This document shows, in pieces, positions 9,034-17,169 of a DNA stretch of 39,403 bases. Position numbers and translations under genes: made by a program. Source of the stretch: Desulfosporosinus sp. BRH_c37 (GTDB taxonomy: Bacteria > Bacillota > Desulfitobacteriia > Desulfitobacteriales > Desulfitobacteriaceae); contig LOEW01000176.1 in the NCBI GenBank assembly GCA_001516045.1, positions 1-39,403 of the forward strand. The letters run 5' to 3'. The number at the start of each line of letters is the position of its first letter. The first letter of the stretch is position 1. The notes below the pieces were generated by a model. It made no database searches. It was not told the origin of the DNA and saw nothing but the letters and a program-made list of their open reading frames with translations.

Positions 9034-10503
9034 TTATGCCACAACTTGTATATATTTTCGCAAAATATCTCCACTCAATGTTTCCTCATCGGCAAGAAGC
9101 TCAGTAATCCTTAACAAGACATCTTTATTATCCTTAATAGTATTTATTGTCCGTTCTTCAAGATCTGCTAAAATAGAACACGTCACAGGTTGGCGCTGTT
9201 CAGCGCTCAAGAGGGAAACATCCGTAACACCTAAAGAAGACATCCCGGCGAGAAGCAACTTTTCAACAAGATTAAGGGCTTGTTCATAATCACCCATAGC
9301 ACCAGTACTCTTCGTGCCTAGAATCTCTTGTTCCGCAAGTGCCCCTGCTAAAGCCACCATAATCTGATCTTCCAGCATCGCCTGTGTATACAGATATAAA
9401 TCGTCCTTTGGGTAATGACGAACATATCCCAAGGCGTTTCCCCGGGAACGGATGGAAATTTGAGCTACCGAGTTTGGTCGAACCTTTTCTGCAAGCATGG
9501 CATGTCCGCTCTCATGGATAGCTATGCGCCTCAATTCCTCTGGAGTTGGTTTCCGATCAAGTTTTTCTCCCAACATCACTTTCTCGACAGCTTCATGTAA
9601 ATGGTGCTCAGTAATTTCATTCGCCTCTTCACGCAGGGCAAAAATTGCCGCCTCATTAGTCACACTCTCCAAATGAGCTCCGGAAAATCCGAAGGTTTCG
9701 TGGGCAATTTCTTCAAGATTAACCTCCTTGGCTAACGGTTTATTTTTCGTGTGGATTTTCAAAATCGCCACTCGACCTTCTTTATCGGGAAGATCGACTT
9801 TAACTTGCCGGTCAAAACGACCTGGTCGAAGTAAAGCCGCGTCTAAGGCTTCTGGGCGGTTCGTTGCTGCCATTACTAAAATATGGGACCCTTGCTCTGC
9901 CTTTAAACCGTCCATTTCTACTAATAGTTGATTAAGGGTTTGGTCATACTCATGATGAGAAACGTTACTTCCGCGCTTTGCCCCTAAAATATCCATCTCA
10001 TCAATGAAAATTATCGCACTCGTTTTCTTTTCCTTCCGGACCATTTCTCGTGCTCTTCGAAATAGTCCGCGTACCCGTTCTGCCCCTACTCCTGCATACA
10101 TCTCGACAAATTCACTTCCAGATACCGACAGGAAAGCCGAATCGGTGTACTTAGCTGCAGCTTTAGCTAATAATGTTTTGCCAGTGCCTGTCGGACCAGA
10201 TAACAATATTCCTTTCAACGGACGAATACCTAAGGCCTTCATTCGATCAGAGTAAAGTAAAAAATCTAATGCTTCTTGAAGTTCCTTTTTCGCGACACTC
10301 TGTCCCCCGATGTCCTCAAAATTGATCGTGGTGGTGGCAATGGACACCCCATTGCCATTTTTTAAAACTTGACGCGATAGGACAAAGGTCCACATGAAAT
10401 AAGCCCCCACAAGGAGTAACCCAATGGGAAGCACGTTGTATCCCATGACCAGTAGAAAGGTGAAGACCCCTACCCCCAAGCCTATTAGAATATCTCGTTT
10501 CAC
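9034..10503 (-). CDS. Short FtsH-like membrane AAA+ zinc metalloprotease
   Basis: A 489-aa paralogue of FtsH (normal length about 610-650). Two N-terminal membrane segments (about 5-22 and 25-43) are separated by only a few residues, so the large extracytoplasmic domain of FtsH is absent. The AAA+ module has Walker A GPTGTGKT (103-110), Walker B IIFIDEMD (164-171) and arginine-finger region RPGRFDRQ. The pore motif reads MYAGVGA where FtsH usually has MFVGVGA. The M41 protease domain has HESGH (330-334) and D405 in GAMGDYEQA, consistent with an intact zinc site. It follows an unknown membrane protein gene with a 14-bp gap, so the two may work together. The substrate is unknown. Confidence 0.88.
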   Translation of the reverse strand: MKRDILIGLGVGVFTFLLVMGYNVLPIGLLLVGAYFMWTFVLSRQVLKNGNGVSIATTTINFEDIGGQSVAKKELQEALDFLLYSDRMKALGIRPLKGILLSGPTGTGKTLLAKAAAKYTDSAFLSVSGSEFVEMYAGVGAERVRGLFRRAREMVRKEKKTSAIIFIDEMDILGAKRGSNVSHHEYDQTLNQLLVEMDGLKAEQGSHILVMAATNRPEALDAALLRPGRFDRQVKVDLPDKEGRVAILKIHTKNKPLAKEVNLEEIAHETFGFSGAHLESVTNEAAIFALREEANEITEHHLHEAVEKVMLGEKLDRKPTPEELRRIAIHESGHAMLAEKVRPNSVAQISIRSRGNALGYVRHYPKDDLYLYTQAMLEDQIMVALAGALAEQEILGTKSTGAMGDYEQALNLVEKLLLAGMSSLGVTDVSLLSAEQRQPVTCSILADLEERTINTIKDNKDVLLRITELLADEETLSGDILRKYIQVVA

Positions 10504-10517
10504 ACTCTCGCTCCTTT

Positions 10518-11048
10518 CTATAAAAAGTCCTCTTGTTTTTCAGTTGGTAAATATTTCACTTGCCCATGCCGTTCGATCACCTCAAGCAGTTGAGCATCCC
10601 CTTGATTCAAGATCACGTAAATGGCATTATTGTCTATTTCTAGTTCTAGCTGTACTCCTGCTTTTTCAGCCAGAGTTCTAACGTTTTGGGCCATCTCTGT
10701 GAAATTCCCACGGGCAATTCCTTCTTGGAACGCAAACTGCATTTGGCCAAAAAGTTTGTTAAGGGTATCATTATTTCGATCAAGGTATCGAATCGGTAAT
10801 TCACCAGCTAATTTTTCTAAGGCAAGACTTGCTTGCCGAAGGTTCGTCATGTGATTAGTAACCACATCCATCTCACTTTGGCCATTATTTTTTAAGATTT
10901 TAGCGGAAACGACACCTGGGATTTGCTGACTTTGACTTATGATGGTAACATCTATCCACTTTTTCTGATAGACAACTTTAGCGCCTAATAACAAGCCAAA
11001 TATCAGGAAACCAACTAGGCTTATCAGCATTATTCGCTGTTTTCCCAT
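10518..11048 (-). CDS. Single-pass membrane protein of unknown function
   Basis: About 176 aa. One membrane segment near residues 6-27 is followed by a long, probably extracytoplasmic alpha/beta domain without cysteines. No family is recognised. The ATG at 11048 (MGKQRIMLISLVG) is chosen because GGAGGA lies 6-7 nt upstream; the frame also extends to 11078. It is the first gene of a probable operon with the FtsH-like protease, which makes it a candidate partner, adaptor or substrate of that protease (inference). Confidence 0.7.
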   Translation of the reverse strand: MGKQRIMLISLVGFLIFGLLLGAKVVYQKKWIDVTIISQSQQIPGVVSAKILKNNGQSEMDVVTNHMTNLRQASLALEKLAGELPIRYLDRNNDTLNKLFGQMQFAFQEGIARGNFTEMAQNVRTLAEKAGVQLELEIDNNAIYVILNQGDAQLLEVIERHGQVKYLPTEKQEDFL

Positions 11049-11089
11049 TTCATCTTCCTCCAGTCTGCTATACTCCATGCAATATCGAC

Positions 11090-11117
11090 ATTATATCACG
11101 ATGTATATCAGTTTGAA
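11090..11117 (-). promoter_or_regulatory. Possible promoter for the membrane protein/FtsH-like pair
   Basis: TATAAT (11090-11095) with TTCAAA (11112-11117) 16 bp upstream on the minus strand. The -10 is perfect and the -35 weak. Confidence 0.45.
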
Positions 11118-11151
11118 GAAGATCTTATACCCATATAAGCCAAAAATAGAC

Positions 11152-11600
11152 AGTGAACTCGTTCAACTAAAGTTGAACATCGAGTCTTCGGTGACATAAG
11201 TCATCCTACGCGCGAAGTATTCGTTTAGGGCCGTGCGCTTCGGCGATACTCTCCACAGGAGACTATCGTCAGTGGAGACTTATGCCGAAGGCGCTGAACC
11301 CCTGAAAAATACTTTCGCGCCGTAGGATGGACTCTACCTCCTTCGCCGCCAAGGATTCCTATCAAGAAAGGGCGGCTCGGCGAAACCCTATCCTACGCCG
11401 ATAAGTATTCCTTTAGGGATCACGGCTTCGGCGATACTCTATCCTACGCTGGTGAGTATTCCTATTGGGATCACGGCTTCGGCGATACTCTCCACTGGAG
11501 ACTATCGTACCGGAGACTATCGTACTGGAGGCTTTCGTCACCGAAGCAGAATAAGGTGTACCACTCCCACTTGTAGAAGTGGGAGTCTTACGATTTGGAT
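11152..11600 (+). repeat. Modular hairpin element, copy 2 (about 449 bp, longest)
   Basis: Read on +: GTGAACTC, a hairpin equal to GTTCAACTTTAGTTGAAC on the other strand, ATCGAGT, a middle arm opening CTTCGGTGAC and closing GTCACCGAAG, CAGAATAAGGTGTA, hairpin ACTCCCACTT/AAGTGGGAGT, then CTTACGATTTGGAT. The middle arm holds repeated submodules: GATACTCTCCA-c-TGGAGACTATC-type quasi-palindromes near 11250 and 11485, three GATCACGGCTTCGGCGATACTC-like units, and a GGCGGCGAAGGAGG-related block in reverse. No gene is present; apparent frames through it are low-complexity artefacts. Confidence 0.87.
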
Positions 11601-11612
11601 AAGAACATGAAA

Positions 11613-11692
11613 ATGAGACGTTAGTAGCACGATGCTTTGTGCATAACCGTCTCATTCTATATACGTAGGGGCAATTTATGAATTGCCCTTAC
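11613..11692. repeat. Two palindromes between element copy 2 and pgsA
   Basis: ATGAGACG (11613-11620) is complementary to CGTCTCAT (11648-11655). GTAGGGGCAATT (11665-11676) is complementary to AATTGCCCTTAC (11681-11692) except at one position. The second lies 14 bp after the pgsA stop and could end its transcript, but it lacks a T-run. It resembles dispersed palindromes common in this bacterial group. Confidence 0.55.
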
Positions 11693-11705
11693 TATTATCA
11701 TGAAC

Positions 11706-12263
11706 TCATTTATGTAATAATTTACGAGCTTTGAACAAATAATCAAGACCTGAAATTACTGTAAAGAACAAGGCGATGTATAAAAAAGGTTGACCAATAT
11801 GAATACCGATTAAGGAAAGAGGCCAGTCGCGCAGTAAAATTGCCGAAATAGCAATAATTTGGGTAACAGTCTTAATTTTACCGAGTGGACTAGCACTGAT
11901 CACAACTCTGTCCACCGCTGCTATGGCTCGTAGTCCCGTCACAGCAAACTCTCTGGCTAAGATAATCCAAGCAACCCAAGCCGTCACATCTCCAAGCTGT
12001 ACTAAGGAGATCAGGGCAGCGGAAACTAAAAGTTTATCGGCCAGCGGATCCATGAATTTACCCAAATTCGTAACCTGATTTCGCTTGCGAGCGACATAGC
12101 CATCTAACCCATCTGTCGCGGCAGCTAAAATAAAGATTATTGCTGCCACAAGATCTTGATGGGGAAAAAGCTCATGACCTTTAGGAATTTTAAGCAGTAG
12201 AAAGGTCATAAACACCGGTATTAAAATAATCCGAGCCAGTGTTAAGCGATTGGGTAGATTCAC
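11706..12263 (-). CDS. pgsA: CDP-diacylglycerol-glycerol-3-phosphate 3-phosphatidyltransferase
   Basis: A 185-aa integral membrane enzyme that makes phosphatidylglycerol phosphate, the first step to phosphatidylglycerol. The CDP-alcohol phosphotransferase signature is complete: DGLDGYVAR followed by GKFMDPLADK (about 48-75). Several hydrophobic helices are present. The GTG start overlaps the rimO stop by 4 nt (GTGA), so rimO and pgsA are coupled, as in many Firmicutes. Confidence 0.95.
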   Translation of the reverse strand: MNLPNRLTLARIILIPVFMTFLLLKIPKGHELFPHQDLVAAIIFILAAATDGLDGYVARKRNQVTNLGKFMDPLADKLLVSAALISLVQLGDVTAWVAWIILAREFAVTGLRAIAAVDRVVISASPLGKIKTVTQIIAISAILLRDWPLSLIGIHIGQPFLYIALFFTVISGLDYLFKARKLLHK

Positions 12264-13591
12264 GAAACAACCTCTCCTATTAAATCGTAGCTATCCGCCT
12301 CAAGGATGCGAACTTTAATCATGTCACCCACCTGAAGTGAGGTCTGGGTACTTGTGATATAAACTTGCCCATCGATTTCTGGAGCGTCCCCTTCAGTCCT
12401 TCCCATCCACCGTCCGTCTGGCAGTTTCTGCTCAAGCATCACCGTAACGAGCCGTCCAACCCAACGCTGTTGTCTCCCTAGAGCGATCTCTTGTTGGATC
12501 TGCATAATCTGTTCTCGGCGTTGTTCTCGAACTTCTGGTAATACTTGATCCGCTCGAAGACCCGCGGGCGTATTCTCTTCTTGAGAATAGGCAAACACCC
12601 CCAGACGATCGAACTGAACACGCTGAACAAAGCTAACCATCGTTTGAAATTCCTGTTCTGTTTCTCCCGGGAAACCCGTGATCATAGTCGTTCGAATGGT
12701 AATGTCGGGCATAGCGTCGCGCAATTTTCCAATCAGCTTTTCAGCCTCTTCGATGGTTCCGCGTCGATTCATTTCTTTTAAGATTTTATTATTTGCGTGT
12801 TGTAAAGGTAAATCAATGTACCTACAAACTTTAGGTTCCAAACGCATCGTTTCAATCAGTTCATCAGTAAATCGTTCAGGATAACAATACATAAGCCGAA
12901 TCCATTTAATACCCTCAATCCGAGCGAGCTGCTGAATTAGCTGTGGCAGGCGGAGCTCTGCATAAAGGTCGTGTCCGTAGCGGGTGGTATCCTGAGCCAT
13001 AACCATAATTTCCTTAACCCCTTGAGCGGCCATTTCCTGAACTTCGCGCAGCACAGATTCTTCTGGACGGCTGCGGAAATGTCCGCGTACATACGGAATG
13101 ACACAATAAGTACAATAGTTATCGCAGCCCTCCGCTACCTTTACATATGCTAAATAATTGGGTGTCAATCGTTTACGAGGCATCAACTCATCATAAAGAA
13201 ACATAGGTGTTCCTTCTTTAATAAGTGTCGTTCGTGTCCCCGAACAGGCTTGTACTACTTTGGTAATTTCATCAATATTTCCAGTTCCCAAAACACCATC
13301 TAATTCAGGAATATCCTGCATTAATTCTTGCCCATACTGCTGCGCCAAACACCCGGTCGCAATTAGGGTCTGACAAGGGCCGGATTCTTTAAAACGAGAC
13401 ATCTCAAAGATAGTTTCAATCGATTCTTCCTTAGCCGATTGTATAAAAGTGCAGGTATTAACTACAATAATATCCGCTTCTTCGGGGGTTTCTATAAAGA
13501 TATAATCCTGGGCTAGTAATCCGGACATTATTTCGCTGTCCACTTGATTCTTCGGGCATCCCAAAGTGACAACTGCAACTTTCTTCGTCAA
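12260..13591 (-). CDS. rimO: Ribosomal protein S12 methylthiotransferase
   Basis: A 443-aa radical-SAM enzyme that adds a methylthio group to an aspartate of ribosomal protein S12. Visible are the N-terminal UPF0004 domain with LGCPKNQVDSE near 10 (first cluster cysteine), VNTCTFI near 45 and TGCLAQQYG near 80. The radical-SAM motif CDNYCTYC lies near 155 and a C-terminal TRAM domain covers about 375-440. The start is TTG (TKKVAVVTLGCP) following AGGTGTAAGG. A small hairpin element ends 17 bp upstream of the start codon. Confidence 0.96.
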   Translation of the reverse strand: MTKKVAVVTLGCPKNQVDSEIMSGLLAQDYIFIETPEEADIIVVNTCTFIQSAKEESIETIFEMSRFKESGPCQTLIATGCLAQQYGQELMQDIPELDGVLGTGNIDEITKVVQACSGTRTTLIKEGTPMFLYDELMPRKRLTPNYLAYVKVAEGCDNYCTYCVIPYVRGHFRSRPEESVLREVQEMAAQGVKEIMVMAQDTTRYGHDLYAELRLPQLIQQLARIEGIKWIRLMYCYPERFTDELIETMRLEPKVCRYIDLPLQHANNKILKEMNRRGTIEEAEKLIGKLRDAMPDITIRTTMITGFPGETEQEFQTMVSFVQRVQFDRLGVFAYSQEENTPAGLRADQVLPEVREQRREQIMQIQQEIALGRQQRWVGRLVTVMLEQKLPDGRWMGRTEGDAPEIDGQVYITSTQTSLQVGDMIKVRILEADSYDLIGEVVS

Positions 13592-13607
13592 CCTTACACC
13601 TCATATC

Positions 13608-13692
13608 ATCCAATCGTGAGACTCCCACTTCTACAAGTGGGAGTAGTACCCCGTGTTCTTCGATGTTCAACTTTAAGTTGAACGAGTTCACT
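13608..13692 (-). repeat. Modular hairpin element, copy 3 (minimal, 85 bp)
   Basis: Only the constant parts are present: ATCCAATCGTGAG, hairpin ACTCCCACTT/AAGTGGGAGT, a short linker ending GTTCTTCGAT, hairpin GTTCAACTTTAAGTTGAAC, GAGTTCACT. The middle arm is missing, with only TTCTTCG left at the junction. It abuts the rimO ribosome-binding site. Confidence 0.85.
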
Positions 13693-13732
13693 GGTCTACC
13701 TATTCTAGTATAAACTAACACTCCCACAAGGT

Positions 13733-13789
13733 CAAAAAATATTAACCACAGTAAAAGTGATGGCTATGATGCCACTCTTCCCTGTGGTT
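13733..13789 (-). terminator. Terminator of the pst-phoU operon
   Basis: Minus strand: AACCACAG (13782-13789) pairs with CTGTGGTT (13744-13751), with an inner GTGGC/GCCAT helix, followed by AATATTTTTT. It begins 14 bp after the phoU stop. Confidence 0.75.
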
Positions 13790-13802
13790 CTAGCTTCTAA
13801 AA

Positions 13803-14453
13803 CTATTTATTAAGGTCCTTCCGTGCGGCGGTCGAGATATAGATCACATTTTCACCGATATTTGTCGCGTGGTCAGCAATTCGTTCGAGATAGCGACCCA
13901 CAAAAGTCAGGTACATCCCTTGATCTAATATTTCTGGATTTTCGGCCATGATGACTAAGAGATCACGTACGATTTGTTTATACAGATGGTCAACTTCGTC
14001 ATCTTGTACCGCCAGATTATGAGCTAGCTCCATGTCCTCTTTACTATATGCTTCAATACCCTGCCTCATCATGCCAAGTGCCTTTTCGGCCATCAGTGGG
14101 ATATCAATGAGCGGCTTACATAGAGGTCCCTCAATTCTCCGCACTACCTTAGCAATGTCAATGGCCAAATCGGCCATCCGTTCAAGATCTGTCGATATTT
14201 TCATTGCCGAAATAATCTTTCTTAAGTCCTTGGCAACCGGTTGCTGAGTTGCGATCAAACGCACACAGGTATCATCCACCTGCCGCTCAAAATCATTGAC
14301 CAATTGATCCTCTGCAATCCAAAATTCTGCTTGGGCTCGGTCTAGGGTTATTAGGCTTTGCATACACCCTTGTAGGATCTTTTCGACTTCTTGGCCCATT
14401 TCTTTGAGTAGATTATTCAAAATTAGCTGTCCTTCATTGAGTGACTGACGCAT
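13803..14453 (-). CDS. phoU: Phosphate transport regulator PhoU
   Basis: About 216 aa, all-helical, with the two PhoU three-helix repeats. Each carries the metal-binding E/D-rich pattern: KISTDLERMADLAIDIAK near 90 and GRYLERIADHATNIGENV near 191. PhoU links the Pst transporter to the PhoR sensor kinase and represses the Pho response when phosphate is plentiful. The ATG at 14453 is chosen because GAAGGGGGAG lies just upstream; the longer frame runs back into pstB. Last gene of the pst operon. Confidence 0.95.
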   Translation of the reverse strand: MRQSLNEGQLILNNLLKEMGQEVEKILQGCMQSLITLDRAQAEFWIAEDQLVNDFERQVDDTCVRLIATQQPVAKDLRKIISAMKISTDLERMADLAIDIAKVVRRIEGPLCKPLIDIPLMAEKALGMMRQGIEAYSKEDMELAHNLAVQDDEVDHLYKQIVRDLLVIMAENPEILDQGMYLTFVGRYLERIADHATNIGENVIYISTAARKDLNK

Positions 14454-14469
14454 TGATTCTCCCCCTTCT

Positions 14470-15222
14470 TTATCCGAAACGCCCTGTAATATAATCTTCC
14501 GTTCGTTTATCGTGTGGATTAGTAAATATTTCGGAAGTCGGTCCATGTTCCACCAGTTCTCCGTTTAGAAAGAACGCCGTCGAATCTGCTATTCGAGCGG
14601 CCTGTTGCATATTATGAGTCACAATGAGAATTGTATAATTCTCTTTAAGCTCTCGGATTAATTCTTCAATGTGTGTAGTTGCTATTGGATCAAGCGCAGA
14701 TGCCGGTTCATCCATGAGCAATACCGATGGTTCAACCGCCAGAGCCCTGGCTATACATAGACGCTGTTGCTGTCCACCCGACAAGCTCATACCCGAATAA
14801 TTCAAACGATCTTTCACTTCATCCCATAAAGCCGCCATACGCAAGCTTTTTTCCGCACTAGCATGTAACGTTTGCCTGTTTTTCATACCATTAAGTCTTA
14901 GCCCAGCCACAACATTATCATAAATACTCATTGAAGGAAATGGATTCGCCTTCTGAAATACCATGCCTACCATTTTACGCAAGGCCACCGGATCTTGATC
15001 ATAAATACTTTCCCCATCCAAAAGGATTTCACCTTTTACTTTTGTTCCTGGCAAGGTCTCATGCATGCGATTAATGCAACGGACGAAAGTTGATTTACCG
15101 CATCCCGACGGACCGATGATCGCCGTGACCTGTTTTGGTGAAATTTCCATATTTATGCCTTTAAGGGTTCTATTAGACCCATACCATGCTTCAAGGTTAC
15201 TAACACTTAAACTCTGACCCAT
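14470..15222 (-). CDS. pstB: Phosphate ABC transporter ATP-binding protein
   Basis: A 250-aa ATPase that drives the PstSCAB phosphate importer. Walker A is GPSGCGKST near 36, the Q-loop lies in [10 protein letters not shown], the signature is LSGGQQQR near 147, Walker B is [13 protein letters not shown] and the H-loop is IVTHNMQQA. The start at 15222 ([15 protein letters not shown]) has AAGGAGGTG 7 nt upstream; the frame's earlier GTG lies inside that site. It follows pstA by 18 bp. Confidence 0.97.
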   Translation of the reverse strand: MGQSLSVSNLEAWYGSNRTLKGINMEISPKQVTAIIGPSGCGKSTFVRCINRMHETLPGTKVKGEILLDGESIYDQDPVALRKMVGMVFQKANPFPSMSIYDNVVAGLRLNGMKNRQTLHASAEKSLRMAALWDEVKDRLNYSGMSLSGGQQQRLCIARALAVEPSVLLMDEPASALDPIATTHIEELIRELKENYTILIVTHNMQQAARIADSTAFFLNGELVEHGPTSEIFTNPHDKRTEDYITGRFG

Positions 15223-15240
15223 ATAGAAAGCCACCTCCTT

Positions 15241-16077
15241 CTAGTTGCTCCGCGAGCGAAATGCCAAACGCGCAATTAAATTTAGAATAACGACCAGTGA
15301 TATTAAAACTAAAGACCCTGCCCAGGCTTGTTGATGCCACTCTTTATAGGGAGACGTTGCATACTGATAAATTTGAACAGGTAAGGCCGCAATTGGTTCG
15401 TTAAGAGAACGGGCCCAGTACTGATTTCCCAAAGCCGTGAATAGCAACGGGGCTGTTTCCCCAGATACACGTGCAACTGCTAGCATAGCCCCTGTGATAA
15501 TTCCTTTTGCAGCAGTCGGTAAGACAATTTTTAAAATTGTTCTTCCCTTGGAAATTCCTAGGGCGTACCCCGCTTCCCTAATTGAATGGGAAACAAGTTT
15601 CAGCATTTCTTCTGTCGAACGGATTATCAGAGGGATCATAATAATCGCCAGTGCAAGGCCGCCTGCTAGGGCAGAAAAATGTCCCATTTTCAAAACAACC
15701 GCAGTGTATATTACAATACCGACAATAATTGAGGGAATTCCTGTCAAGACATCGGTGGCAAAGCGAACTCCAATACTAAGCCAACTGGTTCGATCATACT
15801 CTGTCAAATAAATTGCAGTGAGAATACCGACTGGAATCCCGATCAGGCTCGCGATCAAAACCATGATTAGAGTCCCCACGATCGCATTAGCCATCCCACC
15901 CCCAGGCGCACCCATTGCCTTCGGTAAATTAATGAAAAATTCTAAGTTCAAGGCGCTAAGTCCATTCTTAACAACGTAGCCGAGAATTCCGAACAGCGGA
16001 ATAAGGGCAGTAAGTGTCGCAACAATAAAAATACCCAGCATCATCCGGTTGCGATATTTACGAAGGCGATCATTCAT
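15241..16077 (-). CDS. pstA: Phosphate ABC transporter permease PstA
   Basis: About 278 aa with six predicted membrane helices and the permease EAA-type loop (SIREAGYALGISKGRTILKI near 180). It forms the channel with PstC. The start ATG at 16077 overlaps the pstC stop as TAATG, which sets the start and indicates coupling. The longer frame to 16116 would overlap pstC needlessly. Confidence 0.95.
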   Translation of the reverse strand: MNDRLRKYRNRMMLGIFIVATLTALIPLFGILGYVVKNGLSALNLEFFINLPKAMGAPGGGMANAIVGTLIMVLIASLIGIPVGILTAIYLTEYDRTSWLSIGVRFATDVLTGIPSIIVGIVIYTAVVLKMGHFSALAGGLALAIIMIPLIIRSTEEMLKLVSHSIREAGYALGISKGRTILKIVLPTAAKGIITGAMLAVARVSGETAPLLFTALGNQYWARSLNEPIAALPVQIYQYATSPYKEWHQQAWAGSLVLISLVVILNLIARLAFRSRSN

Positions 16078-17045
16078 TACGAGATTCCCCCCTTCGGACC
16101 ACGTGCAACAGACCAAACTAAAAGTCGAGCAAAAACATTCAGTATAAGAGTAATACCAAACAGAATAAGGCCTATTTCTACAAGTGCACTTAAATAAAGA
16201 TCGTACGTCGCTTCTGTAAACTCGTTCGCAATAACCGCAGCCATAGAATAAGCGGGAGCAAATAAGCTGGAAAGAATATCTGGGCGATTTCCAATCACCA
16301 TGGTTACCGCCATCGTTTCACCGAGAGCTCGGCCTAAGCCAAGCATAACTCCGCCTAGAATTCCTGATTTGGCATAAGGCAGAACCGCTATCCGGATCAT
16401 TTCCCACTTCGTGGCACCCAAGGCTAAAGCTGCCTCCCGTTGTTCATTGGGCACCGCAGCCATAACTTCCCCAGATATCGCCGCGATAGTCGGTAGGATC
16501 ATAACAGCCAAAATCAACCCACCCGCCAGCATACCAAAACCGAGCGGCGTGCCTTGAAATAGAGGAATAAACCCAAGCAACTTGGCGAGTCCCGGTTCGA
16601 CCGTTTCTCTCAACCAAGGGGCTAAGACAAAAATTCCCCATAATCCGTAAACTACACTGGGAATCGCTGCGAGCATCTCTACCAAAAAAGCTATAACCGA
16701 ACGAACCCCTGATGCCGCCATCTCATTAAGAAAAATAGCTACTCCAAGACCGATCGGAGCTGCAATAATTAAGGCCAAAAGAGAAGTCACTATGGTCCCA
16801 TAAATAAACGGAAGAGCTCCAAATTGTTCTTTGACTGGATCCCACTGACGACCAGTGACGAAGCCAAACCCAAACTTATCAATACTGGGACGTGCCGAGT
16901 CAAGCATCCGCCACCCCATCCACACCATAAGAACCAAAACACTGATGGCCATCAAAAGTGTCAGTAAACGCAAGGTCTTATCTCCCAGAGAAGCCGTGAG
17001 TTTATACTTCTTACTCATTTCTTCTGATCCTTTCGCCTTCCACAT
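16077..17045 (-). CDS. pstC: Phosphate ABC transporter permease PstC
   Basis: 322 aa, six membrane helices, with the EAA-type loop NEQREAALALGATKWEMIRI near 205. It is the second channel subunit of the phosphate importer. Two starts are possible: ATG at 17045 with AGGAG 6 nt upstream (used here), and an ATG nine codons later (MSKKYKLTAS) with AAAGGA upstream. A GC-rich hairpin lies in the gap to pstS. Confidence 0.95.
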   Translation of the reverse strand: MWKAKGSEEMSKKYKLTASLGDKTLRLLTLLMAISVLVLMVWMGWRMLDSARPSIDKFGFGFVTGRQWDPVKEQFGALPFIYGTIVTSLLALIIAAPIGLGVAIFLNEMAASGVRSVIAFLVEMLAAIPSVVYGLWGIFVLAPWLRETVEPGLAKLLGFIPLFQGTPLGFGMLAGGLILAVMILPTIAAISGEVMAAVPNEQREAALALGATKWEMIRIAVLPYAKSGILGGVMLGLGRALGETMAVTMVIGNRPDILSSLFAPAYSMAAVIANEFTEATYDLYLSALVEIGLILFGITLILNVFARLLVWSVARGPKGGIS

Positions 17046-17105
17046 TCACATCTCCTAAAAAATGTTGGTAATATGTACTTAATAAGTATACATTAGGACC
17101 TTGGA

Positions 17106-17128
17106 AAAGCCCAGCACCAGCTGAGCCC
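17106..17128 (-). terminator. Partial terminator/stem between pstS and pstC
   Basis: Minus strand GGGCTCAGC-TGGT-GCTGGGC-TTTTCC: a short GC stem followed by four T. Such intercistronic stems commonly leave the binding-protein gene more expressed than the permease genes; here that is inference. Confidence 0.5.
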
Positions 17129-17169
17129 TCCCACTTATCTGACCCTTATGATGACTTTTCGCACTGTAT

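Noticed and set aside
11152..11600. Possible CRISPR array because of recurring short modules
   Set aside because: Modules are nested palindromes of unequal spacing, with no constant repeat alternating with unique spacers and no cas genes nearby.
11413..11655. 80-aa minus-strand ORF with SGEYRRSRDPNRNT repeats
   Set aside because: It is a translation of the palindromic element's repeated modules, without a ribosome-binding site; the repeats explain it.
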